Assembly: GCA_905250125.1 (NCBI GenBank)
Contig: CAJNOL010000800.1
Location: 1-64,000, forward strand
Reading direction: 5' to 3'
DNA length: 64,000 bases
Origin: Rotaria sordida
Taxonomy: Eukaryota > Rotifera > Eurotatoria > Philodinida > Philodinidae
Shown here: positions 24,855 to 35,792 of the stretch, one piece after another
Position numbering within the stretch: position 1 is the stretch's first letter
Layout of the letters: each line of letters opens with the position of its first letter
Notes under the pieces: model-generated
The model's database searches: none
What the model was told of the DNA's origin: nothing
What the model saw: only the letters and a program-made list of their open reading frames with translations
Translations under genes and position numbers: made by a program

Positions 24855-25137
24855 GTATATTATATCAAATGAAAGTCAAGTAGTTCGATCTATATATTAT
24901 TTGATTTAATTCAATTCATTCATCCATAAAGCGACATCTATGTTGAATATTATTTTAAATAAAAATAATTAAGAAAAAAAATTTTTTTTTTCCGATGTTC
25001 TATTGTTTTTTTTTTCAAGTAAAGATTTTCATTTAATAAATAAATTAAAATTCTTTAACCAATAAAAACTTCGACCATTGTTGTCATGGTGTCAATTATA
25101 TATTCTTATTGACAAATTGATTAATTAAATATATCAA
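24855..25137. other. Divergent intergenic region between GDPD1-like and CEP43-like genes
   Basis: A 283-base AT-rich spacer separates two divergently transcribed genes, so it probably holds both promoters. No specific motif was identified. Confidence 0.5.
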
Positions 25138-28100
25138 ATGTCTACCGATATAAATAATGATGATGATTTTAATGATCAACATCAAATTAATGATGTTGAA
25201 TTACGTGAATTAGTATATCAATCACTTGAACGTGATGGTTTAATAACACAATTAAAAGCACAATTACGTGCTGCTGTTTTTAAAACAATTGAAAAAGCAT
25301 CAATTCCATCGAATATACCAAATAAAGCTGGTTATGAAGGTATTAATGGACGAATATGTCGTGCACTTGTTCTTGATTGGCTTGAACATTCACGTTTATT
25401 ATATACAAAAGATATACTTGAAGTTGAAACATCAGGTTCAAATTATCCATTACCATTAAAATATAATGAATTACTTGAAAATTTACATCTTGATTCAATA
25501 AAAACAAATACATCTCAACCAATTTTACATGTTTTACTTAATAATAGCAATAATCAAGTAAGATACGAAAAAGAAATAATTAATCAAATAAAATTATTTG
25601 TTTTTTTTTTTTTTGTATTTTAGTCTAACAAAATTAATTTTCTACCTGATCATATTAAACAATCGATTGATAGTAAATTTCCAAATGAAAAAATCAATGA
25701 TATAAATCGTGTACGTGAACATTTTCGTTCATTATTTTCATTTGCATTTGATTTAAATGTACTTGATACATTTTTTAATAAAAATCTTTCATTATCATCA
25801 ACATCATCAATATCTAAAAGTGAATATGAACAAATTTGTTTAAAATGGATACAAGCATGTGCAAAAGTACTTATACCATCATCAAGTCCTGTTAAACAAA
25901 CATCAACGACGTAAGTTATTTTCTTCAAGAATTCTTTTACTTATTATAATCAATAACAACAAAATTTTTTATACATGATCGAAGCTAAGTTGATGCCTTG
26001 TTTTTTTAGATTTTCGTCAAGTTTAAATTCTATTCTAGTTATGCAGAATAAATATAAAGCAGTATATCGATCTTTTAATCGTGAGAAAATATTTTACGGA
26101 GACTAACGAGGAAACGTTTTTAAGCGTCAAATCGTTCTCAATGAGCTAGAAATACCCTAAAAAAAAATTTCAGGTCGTTAGCTTATTGGTGTGAAGATCT
26201 TGTATTATTAGTGGATACCGTGATCCCTCTCGGAAAACTAAGTTTCAGATTTTTTGATTGTTTCTTTTCTAAAGTAAGACCATCGGAAGCTACCAATGTC
26301 TGTGACGGACGTAAAAAAACATTTTTACCATAAACGGAAAAACAAAATTGTCTGAGTCTTAATTTAAAGAGAGTAACTTGATAATAAATGAAATGTCTTA
26401 ATTAAGTCAAAGTGAAATGAAGAAAATGTATTTTATTGATTTGAACATGTCTTCATTTCATTTTGATTTAATTAAGACGTTTCGTTTATTATCAAGTTTA
26501 CTCTTTTTAAATTATGACGTATATATATATATATATATATAGCCGTTGTTATAAATTTGAGTCTTGCAAATTTAGCTTATGATTTCAATGTTTATGATTT
26601 ATGATATATGTTCATGTTATGATTATGGTTGTTATTATTATGTTAATTAATGGTCAGATATCGTTGTTAAGTACTGCGGATAATCGATCTTATCAGCAGG
26701 TTCCAACAGAAAACTGGCCGAAAATTCTACATTATATTATATTAATTAAATTTAATTTAATACACGGTCTGAGTCTTTAATAATGAACTATTCTTGTTAA
26801 GATCCCCCTTCTTAGAATCAATTTATCACTTAGAATCAGTCATTTGAGCTAAAATTTACAGAAATAAGTGGTCCTGATGAGAAACGCTTATGATAAAAAT
26901 TTTCAGGCCGATATGTCATATTAGACCGAACTTCCACGAAAACCTTTATAACTTCGTCAGCTCGGGCTAGTTTCCAATTAAAGCTAACCTTCGAACAGAA
27001 TTTTCAAACTGCCTTTCATTCATTTTTCATGAGCATTTTAATAGACATAGTGTTTAACTAAGTAAAAAGAAAAGATGATCCTCACGACACTACATTCCAC
27101 TGTTCTCAGCCATAAATCCAATATAAAAAATCTGATTGGACAAAAGTTTACTCTCATTGAGACCTTTAAAACAAGAAAAAAAATATTGGTTATACAATGA
27201 ACCGGATGGGAGTTATTTCAATTTTCCTGTCCGAAAATCATGTTTTGAGAAAAATGTTAAAGAAGTTTTTGAGATGAATTTTTTCATTCAAATCCAGAAA
27301 AAAATATTACAATTGTATATTTTTAATACATGTCAGTGGACTGTTTTAAAGCACGTAACCGATGAAGATAGCTAAGGATATTTGTCATGCTAATTAATAT
27401 AAAAATGTTTTATTTAATGCTAATGCAAGTGACAACACAATTTTTCAAAAACAGAAAAATTTTTTGAAAAAAACACGAATATTTCTCCGAAAACATGATA
27501 GTAGAGTCGAAGAACTCTGGTCGTTTTGCGAAAAGCCATAGATATTCTGAAAGAAGAAGCTTCGATACGTCTTTCTATGACAAAAATTCAACTTCGATAT
27601 TTTTTTGAAAAATTGGATTTTCTGAGAGGAAAATTCCTTAATGTTTGTCGTGTCATCGAGAATTTAATGCATTTTCTATTGTGAAAAGTATTGGAAGTTA
27701 GTTTTTGTTAACTATTCTTTCTTTATCATAACACAACCTTGACCTTATGGTTTTTTTTTGTTTTAGTGTACCAATTCAACCACCATCATCGCACAGTATT
27801 GTTAATAATGGTCAAACAATAACTCGAGCTCGTCGTTCAACATCTCCACCATCAGAATCAAATTCATCATCATCATCATCATCAGACAATCCACGAAAAG
27901 ATAATTATGATTTTCAATTACCAACAATAATGGGTACAAATAAAAATATTGTAAAAAAAAGTACAGATATTACTCCACCACCATTACTCAATTTTAAAAA
28001 TAATAGTACTGCTGATGATGATGATGATAATACAACATCTTCATTATTTTCTCAACGTAATGCAACACCAGCTGCATTAAATCATTTAAAAAATATTGAA

Positions 28101-28298
28101 GATATTATTCGTGGTGATGTGACACCACGTACAAGAACAATCATTAAAAAAACATCTCTTACTGGTAATAAAGATATTCCAATTGAATATGATGATGAAA
28201 GTATGAGTCAAAGTCAAAGAAGTAGTGTTGATGATATTACTGTGGATAAAGCATCACCATCTCCATCAGCTCATATCGATTATTTGGAAGATTTATAA
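25138..28298 (+). CDS. CEP43: CEP43/FOP-like centrosomal protein (LisH domain)
   Basis: Three exons, 25138-25557, 25624-25910 and 27767-28298, give 412 residues (human CEP43/FGFR1OP about 399). The N-terminal ELRELVYQSLERDG followed by LKAQLRAAVFKTIEK matches the FOP dimerisation/LisH region, which acts at the centriole and ciliary base. The middle and C-terminal parts are Ser/Asp-rich and unstructured. The protein ends in HIDYLEDL, which recalls the DVADYLEDVA end of the human protein. Intron 2 is 1856 bases and carries a short fold-back. Splice phases fit at both junctions. The match rests on the two ends; the middle is not conserved enough to add weight. Confidence 0.75.
26360..26520. mobile_element. 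Short MITE-like fold-back in CEP43-like intron 2
   Basis: The left arm contains AACTTGATAATAAATGAAAT and then GTCTTAATTAAGTCAAA. It matches the reverse complement of the right arm over about 65 bases, around a short centre. A (TA)n run follows at 26519-26541. Confidence 0.6.
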
Positions 28299-29412
28299 AC
28301 ATTTCGAAATTATTATCAAATTTTTTTCATATCAATGATGTGTTCCATACTCGCTAATGATTTATTATAATAATAGACATTTCTTTTTTTTTTTTTGATG
28401 TCTATGGTGAAATAATTTTTCCTTTTTTTGTGTGCCTTTAATTTAATGCAATTTTGTTAACAAATTGAATTAAAATTCAGAGAAACTTTTGCTATGCAGA
28501 GTATCATTAAGATATATATTGATGATTATGCATTACCTATTCCTTTTGCAAATGAATCATTTTTTTTCTCTTAGAATCACTCAAAACAAAAAAGAAATGG
28601 TAACCGTTTAGAGTCAGTTAATTTTCAAGAACATAGTAAACTATTTTAAACCATGTGTATTTGGTTATTCTATTCATTAAAGAAAACGCTGTTAATGCAA
28701 TCCATGTGAGATTAAAATGTGAAACACGATGTAGTTCATACTTCGAATCGGATCGGTGTAACTTTTCAGAAATGGATTTTTTGGGGCACTAACGCTGGTC
28801 TATTTTGCTAGTTTTTCAACAATCAAGAAATATGAGCCTGGAAGTTTTCAAATGATAAATTTCTAGTTATTATCAAAATCCCATAGGAAGTCTGCCGTAA
28901 AAATTGTACTATCTTTCTATCAGCAATAGTATCCTTTTATGAATTGACATGTTTTTCAACTATATTAAAGTATTATTTCAAATAAGAATAGAACAAACTT
29001 ATCAATTGTAAAGAAATCATATCATTATTAAAAAAAGCTAACCGAAGCATAATATAGATGTTGTTCAATATTAATTGCTGTAAATCATTAGATAAAATAC
29101 CATTGGCTAAAATAGGAGTTGTTACTATTAAAAACTTCAAGGGTTATATAAGTTTTACATTGTATGTCGATGTAGAACTGAAGTAATAGATTGTCTCTCG
29201 AAAGAACTGTAAACGCATAGGCTTTCAATCGGTTGAGTTACGAATTTCAACCGGGCGGTCCGATTCAAAAAACAAAATCCGATCAATTTCAAGTATTATG
29301 TAGCTGCTGAACGATCGTGTACTACAAAAAATGAAGAAATTCAAGTCATCAAATCATTGCCAAAGATAAAAGACTTCTAATGACTGTTTATTTTATTTTT
29401 GATTCTTTTTAG
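28299..29412. other. Intergenic, no gene recognised
   Basis: AT-rich. A short phrase at about 28703-28738 (GATTAAAATG and AACACGATGTA) recurs at 45916-45951, suggesting a small dispersed repeat. Confidence 0.4.
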
Positions 29413-29585
29413 AAATTACAAGAATGTTATATGAATCAGATGATGGTGCACAATTACAAGAAGTTTTATTAAAAATGCCTTCCGAAGAAGTTAATCGTCG
29501 TCCTGATTGCTATATTAAATCAGATTTATTAACAACAAATACAAGAGATGAAAGAGATGATGATGAAGAACAAATAAACAAATAA
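29413..29585 (+). CDS. Orphan terminal exon (gene fragment)
   Basis: The block follows a good acceptor (ATTCTTTTTAG) and runs open from phase 1 to a TAA. It encodes about 56 residues including MLYESDDGAQLQEVLLKM, EEVNRRPDCYIKSDLL and an acidic tail. Composition is coding-like and unlike the surrounding sequence. No upstream exon with a matching donor phase was found in the preceding 1.1 kb. The phase does not fit the last donor of the CEP43-like gene. It may be a displaced terminal exon or the end of a gene whose upstream exons I cannot see. The protein is not recognised. Confidence 0.5.
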
Positions 29586-29622
29586 CAAAGATAAAGTTCC
29601 AAAAGATATGGAAAAATTGCAT

Positions 29623-29663
29623 TGTGGGTGTGCCCGAACACAAGTCTTACATCTACACCCATC
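29623..29663. repeat. GTGGGTGTG hairpin, copy 6
   Basis: TGTGGGTGTG is followed by ACATCTACACCCA, just 3' of the orphan exon. A perfect hairpin GTGTCGTA/TACGACAC lies about 25 bases further on. Confidence 0.5.
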
Positions 29664-30254
29664 TCGTGTCGTACTGGAATGTGTCGTAAAGTACGACACA
29701 TGTGACACATTTTATTTTAATGCGTGATACAGCACGAGCGATACGAAACGTGTTTTCATATACTTGTGAATTAAAAATATATGTATTAAGTGCATTAATG
29801 AGTCATTTATTTTTAATTACTAATAGAATCATACAAAGTAGTACATAAGCATTTATTTCAATGCACCAAAATGTTGGCTTGTTAATAAAACTGTTTTACT
29901 TTAATTTTTGTTATTGATTGTGAATTATCATTATTGCTGCTATATTTTACTTTTGAAATCTGTATCCATGCCCAACAAAATCTACAAGTAAATACAACCG
30001 TCCATGTACGATATAATTGCTCTTCAATTGTTGTTGTTTTTTCAATTAATCCAGTTCTAAGCAAGCATAGTAGTGATAAATATACATATGTTTCTTTACA
30101 ATTTTCATTCTTATGTAAGCAAGTTTAGAACTAAATCAGAAGATATTCACCTACATGATGCAAAATTTTGGCAGTCGTTAGGATTAACATAACATTTAAT
30201 TAAATTATGCTTAATTTTATTCTTTAATGCAATTAAATTCATTAAATGTTGAAT

Positions 30255-31030
30255 ATCTATGAACTAAACTCCCACCTTCATAGATGCTACTTCAGAAAGA
30301 AGTCTGTTTCGAAATGTTGTTGCTACATCAGTTGACTCTTGCATAAAAAGCAGAATTTGTTCTTCTTTCATAAAAAACCACGGCCATTGCTCGGATATTT
30401 TTGTATAAAAGTTATCATTATATTTAAACAGATTTAAATTGGGTAATTCGGCAAAAAGAACCGATTATATAATCTCATCGCCCTGACATAACGAGGATCA
30501 TCATCAATACTAAAATCTATAATACGTACATCCTGCACTAAACACTGATTATAGATGTATAACCATCTCTTTAAGATATCCATTGCTGTAACTTTGTCAT
30601 CTGATCCATAAGCCGATAAAATTAATGCAGGAATGGATGGAACTACTGACTTTATTATATGAAGATTAATAAATTTTGATTTATTAAAATTATCAAATCA
30701 CATCTTTAATTCCTCGAAGTTTTTTGTCTGGAAAAAATTTGGCTGTGGTATTTCATCAATTAAAGGTGATAATAAACCAATGAAAGAATTTAGTTGTGCA
30801 TCATAATCAATACGACAAATGGAACTAGTCGAATCTTCAGAAGAAAGTACATAATTACAATTATTTGCTCGTGAATATTCTTGTAGTAATTTAAATTGAA
30901 ATTCACATTCCATTATTCTCATTTCCTGCTTTCTAATCAACGATTCTATATTAGATATATGAGGTAGTGCGACAAGTAAATTTAATCGAAGGAATTCGTA
31001 GCAGTTTCTTCTACCAAGAATAAACAACAA
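30255..31030 (-). mobile_element. Transposon-derived protein remnant, family unresolved
   Basis: The minus strand carries coding-like sequence with phrases such as CYEFLRLNLLVALPHISN, SSEDSTSSICRIDYDAQLN, SIPALILSAYGSDDKVTAMD, ILKRWLYIYNQCLVQ and WPWFFMKEEQILLFMQ. These resemble proteins I recall from repetitive, transposon-linked genes of cnidarians and other invertebrates. I cannot name the superfamily. The copy looks incomplete at both ends and no longer whole. No terminal repeats were identified around it. Confidence 0.5.
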
Positions 31031-31804
31031 TAAAGCGAACTGCTGAATATGATTATCATAACTAAATTTATTCTTTGCTTTTTTTTAAAAATTTTCAAAC
31101 GTATTTTGAATCCATGGAATCAGAATAGGAATATTAATATCATTTAATGCGCTAAATGAGTGCTTCCATAATTCAAATATTTTTTTTGAATATCATTTTC
31201 TATATAATTATGTGTAAATTCGAGATTTTTGACAAGTTTTTCTTCGATTTTACCAATGATAATAAACGTTCAAGGAAATTTCCGTCGGCTGACACAAATT
31301 CAAGTGTTTTTTTTTTAAATAATTCATTTCGACAACATCGAAAGTAAGTATCTATATTAATTGATCTGCTGTTATAGATGATAAAGAAGTCATGTCTTGA
31401 ATGGCTCGTATTCTCGATAAAGCTCGCATAAATCTTTATTTAAAACACTTTCTAAAAAGCCCTAAAGATTTTTATGGATCAAATTCATCATATCATCTGT
31501 TAATTCATCAAGTTGAAAAATATTTATGTTGGTGTTGTATAAGTATTGTTCTTTATGCAAAAATACTATTGATCATAAAGCTAAATGTGAAAAAAGCATA
31601 GAGATCAATCTGTCCAATACAAAGTGAATCATTTTTTGTTCTAAATCAATACAGATACAATTATAAATAGTTTCGTTTCGATTCGATGCGCTTTATTAGT
31701 TTCCGGAAAACTCATTTTAGTGCAAGGAGAGGTGTAAGAGATTTCCAATGATCGTAGTGGACATAATGAATCATGTTGACTGTTATACACGATCTCGTGC
31801 GATG

Positions 31805-31920
31805 TACCATTAGCCATTGTCGGTGAAACTCATTTCTCCGCACCCACACTTGGTGCGATGCTGTGTGAGTCTTTCTTGGTGGAACTCCTTTCTTCGCAGC
31901 CACATCTGCTGCGATGTGAT
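31805..31920. repeat. Two-unit tandem repeat
   Basis: Two diverged units of about 50 bases start GGTGAAACTCATTTC and GGTGGAACTCCTTTC. Each continues into a CGCA-CCACA-TGCGATG pattern. Confidence 0.6.
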
Positions 31921-32004
31921 GTCTATTGGTTTTTTAGAATTTAAGCATTTTGAATACATGTAAGAGCTCGATATCTTTGATGATCATATCCAATACGACG
32001 ATTA

Positions 32005-32095
32005 TGTCCATTGTGACCATTATGTCCATTACGGCCATTACGGCCATTATGTCCATTACTGTCATTATGGCCATTATGACTATCTTGTCCATGGG
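32005..32095. repeat. Minisatellite, 9-base unit CCATTATGN
   Basis: About ten units of the form NCCATTANG are read in tandem (for example GGCCATTACGGCCATTATG). It is translatable on both strands as Ile/Met/Val-rich runs, which explains the two overlapping long reading frames seen here. Those frames are not genes. Confidence 0.75.
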
Positions 32096-32939
32096 CACCT
32101 TCAACGGAAACCGAATGTGTGTTTCGGAAACTAAACTCAGTTTCCGGAAATTGATCAGCGTCGGGAAAATAAATGAGTTTCCTGGAAACTTATATAACGC
32201 ATCATATGATATCATCGTATTTTTTAATGACTTTGTTCAGAAATGAGTTAGAGTCTTGATATTTGCAATATAAGTTGTACTTATCAATTAACATTTGTGG
32301 TAAAAAAAAATCAGCTCTGGACTCTTTGTAGTTTGTTCAAGGGATAAGCAAAATAGGGTGGCAAAAATTGTGTATCACATGCCAATTGACACCACTAAGA
32401 TGTAAATTATTCAAAAAGAAAAAATAATAATAAAATTTGATTTTCACTAATCGATAGTGCTCAAATTGGTGAATCTTTTTATGGAAAAAGATTTGGCTTA
32501 AAGTCTTTGTTGAATTCACACTATGCTTAAAAGTGGATGGGACACTTTTTTTCCTATTTCCAGGAACCATTGATAAAATATTAAATTTCTGTAAAATGAC
32601 AATAGCTGAAGGAAAAATAAGATTATGAGTAGATAGAGCATTCGAAAATGATATAAGAAAATCAATCAAGTGTCATTTACATTTTTTATTTCAAGTTAAA
32701 AAAAAAGATCGAAAGAAAAGCATCCAATCTGAAACCATCATAAAAACGCACAAAAAAGGTCAAAAAAGTAGTTTATTTCCAGTATTTTTCGTAAACGACA
32801 AAAGATAGAAACCTGATTTTAGTATAGCATAAGTAGAGCATGATTGACAGGTATTTTGGTATTAATTTCGAGTAATTTGACTGCACAGGAACTGAGAAAT
32901 AAGCAAGACCATTTTTGACGGTCAAACGGTACAATAGAC

Positions 32940-34640
32940 ACCAGAATGACTCATATACACACTTTGACAGACGATTTACATCCCATTCGATAAAGAAATT
33001 AATTCTGAACAAAAATTGTATAAATACATTCTAGGAAAAATCAAAGATTGACTACAAAAAATTTCGAATACTCTTAAGATGTGGTCATATACAGGCTTTG
33101 CTGAAACCTTGTGTATCTTCGATCTTCACTATATGATTCAGAACCGGAATCATTTTTTCAATATCAATATTAATCGTTAAGAGCTATAAAAGTGCTCGCA
33201 TAAGTGGTTGCAACAGGCCTGTCTTCTATATTTTATGAAGCACATACCACTCTTATTATAGACGAAGCTACTATATAGAGAACCTTATTTTTTCTTCGTT
33301 CTCCACTATATGCTTCAGAGCCAAAGCCATTTTTTCAATATCAATACTAATGATTAAGACCTGCAAATGTGCTCGAATAAGTAGCTGTAAAATAACTGTG
33401 TTGTGTGTAATGTATAGGGAAGTACGGTTCAATGTATAAAATTTGATTCCAGAAAGGTCACAGATGCAAATGATGTATCTGTGGAATCTACTCATCAATC
33501 AAATTGATGATAGGACACGAAATGTTTCAAAGTTCTGCTTTCGATGACTGATAATGGAAGAGGGACTGGAGTGTAAGTGTAAGAAATTGTTTGCGTAATA
33601 TCTATGAATAAACAAACAAAATGTGTGAATATTGCCGTTCTATAGAGAGAATGAGAAAAAGAAAGAAAAATAATTACTTTCCTACTGACTATAATAAGAG
33701 TCATTGTTAGCGTCAACAGATGATACTATGTCGCCGCTAACTTTTAAGTAAAGAGTCCTTTGTTCATTGGTTCCCATTGCCCTCTTTTATGTAACCTGTA
33801 GTTATCTTTTCCTCTGATATATGTATATAGCTTTTTGTCCCACTTTTCTTGAGTGGCTTTTTCGTTATTCTAAGCGGTAACACTCTTGTTCAATCTCACG
33901 ATTTTCTTCTCTCTGTTTCATATATACCTTTTTTGTTTTTTTCCACCTTTTCCTCGTTGAACTTATTCTTTCATGTCCAGTATTGTGTCTGTTATCTTCA
34001 TTATTACCTCATCATATGTATATTTCCAATAACCGAACTTATGAATCTTAAACTCATTATTGCATGCTCATATTATTGATAATCAAGAGTAAGGTAAGAC
34101 ATACTTAGCTGAGATTTCTAGTCCTATACAGACCAAGGATTATACTAGTTATCTTTCAAATTACGTATATCACTGAGGCAGAGGTAACGGATAGTAGCAG
34201 AAAATCTCGCAGTCATTTACATAAAAATGCTTATCGGGTGTGTTTGTTGTAATGGTCGTATTGATTCGAAGAATCATCGTCCATTTCATGGGTGAGTGTG
34301 GGTCTTCTCTTCTCGCACGCTCACACCTGCACTCACACATCCATAGCCATACCCATATACACCCATACCTTTTGCAACTACTTATTCGAGCACTTTTGTA
34401 GCTCTTAATCATTAGTATTGATATTGAAAAAATGGCTCCGGTTCTGAATCACATAGTGAAGATCGAAGGTATACAAGGTTTCAGCAAAGCCTGTATATGA
34501 CCACATCTTAAGAGCATTCGAAATTTTTTGTAGCCAATCTTCGGTTTTTACTCGAATGTATTTATACAATTTTTGTTCAGAATTAATTTCTCTATCGAAT
34601 GGTATGTAAATCGTCTGTCAAGGTATGTATATACACCATC
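32940..34640. mobile_element. Long fold-back element with about 280-base inverted arms
   Basis: The left arm (32940-33215) and right arm (34377-34640) are reverse complements. Both include ACAGACGATTTACAT, TTCAGAATTAATTTC (or its complement) and GTATATGACCACATCTTAAG (or its complement). The left arm has a second diverged tandem copy at about 33290-33400. The interior has no recognised gene. A GTGGGTGTG-type repeat lies inside it at 34290-34370. Confidence 0.6.
34290..34370. repeat. GTGGGTGTG-type repeat, copy 7
   Basis: GGGTGAGTGTGGGT is followed by several CACAC/ACCCA units (ACTCACACATCC, ACCCATATACACCCA). The right side is expanded compared with other copies. Confidence 0.45.
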
Positions 34641-35792
34641 TGAAATGAATGATTCTTTGACCCAGAGAAGGTCCAATAGAGTCTATATGGCTGAGTATCA
34701 AAGTAAGGGAAAAGCTTGACCGATCGACCTGAAATTTATAAGAGTGACTACTGACTCTGAGCCCTATAATTGCTGGAAGTTTCATGTGAAACTGCTTATG
34801 TTTTCTATAGGGAGTGATATCAAGACAAAACGTCCCCCACCCTTTCTCTCTCCTTGAGAAAATCGATCGCTTTTGAGTATATTAGAAAACAGATATTTGT
34901 TTTGCGCTGGAGGACATTTTAAATATGACATACATACATTTGTGTACGCTTGGTTTATTCAATCTCATCACGCTTGAATGAGCTAATGTTTTAAAAGTAT
35001 TTTCAGCAGATTTTTTTTCTTATGAATAAAACTCTCGTGTTCGAAATAATTCTTGAAAAAATTTTTCATTAAAAAATCGCACTAGTAATATCATTTATAA
35101 CTAAACAGATTAAAATAATAGATCTCTTTTGCTTTTTTATTTGTGTTCTTTATATCTTTTGTCACCTTTTTGAATTAACAATAACTTGGGTTGAATAACA
35201 CTGTTCTATTATATACATCATTTCATCGGTCATATTATTGAAAATAATAGGACAATTTTTCAATACCATGGTTAACATGATTTAAAGATTCTTTTTTTTA
35301 CAATCATTATCTAATATTATACTGTAATATATCCCCTTTCATAGAATATCAATCTCAAAAAAGATGGCGTCTTGAATCAAACATTTTATTTTATTTATAT
35401 TCCTCTGAATCATACTTGATAAATATGATGCAAAACTTTTTAGTCATAGTTTATATCTTCGTCTATGCGAAATAGTACATTATATGCTGTATACTAGCAG
35501 AAGAAAAAGAACAGAATATTTTTACCATCGACTGTTCTCAATCTCAAGTTCGTTGATATAGAACGGAAGAAAAAAAGAAAAGAAAAATAATTTTAACTAG
35601 GTATACGCGCAAGGTGGAAGAACAGTAAAGAAAAAAAAAAGAACATGCAGGTCACTTCTGACTACTAGCTCGCACATACACAAATGTGATCTTTGTTTCT
35701 TTAGATTTTATCCTGGTTAATGTCTACACGTCATTAAAACAATTTACCTTGTTTTCTAATATTTTTAAATAAGTTTTGTATCGATATGTGCA

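Larger units (their letters stand above)
29760..35792. other. Gene-poor, repeat-rich interval
   Basis: Apart from the transposon-derived remnant, two tandem repeats, one long fold-back and one hairpin listed separately, no host gene is supported here. Confidence 0.5.

Noticed and set aside
31934-32246. Overlapping frames on both strands with Ile/Met repeats
   Set aside because: Both are translations of the nine-base minisatellite.
33495-34412. Several 70-80 codon frames within the 1.7 kb fold-back
   Set aside because: No domain or splice evidence; hydrophobic content follows from TA-rich sequence.
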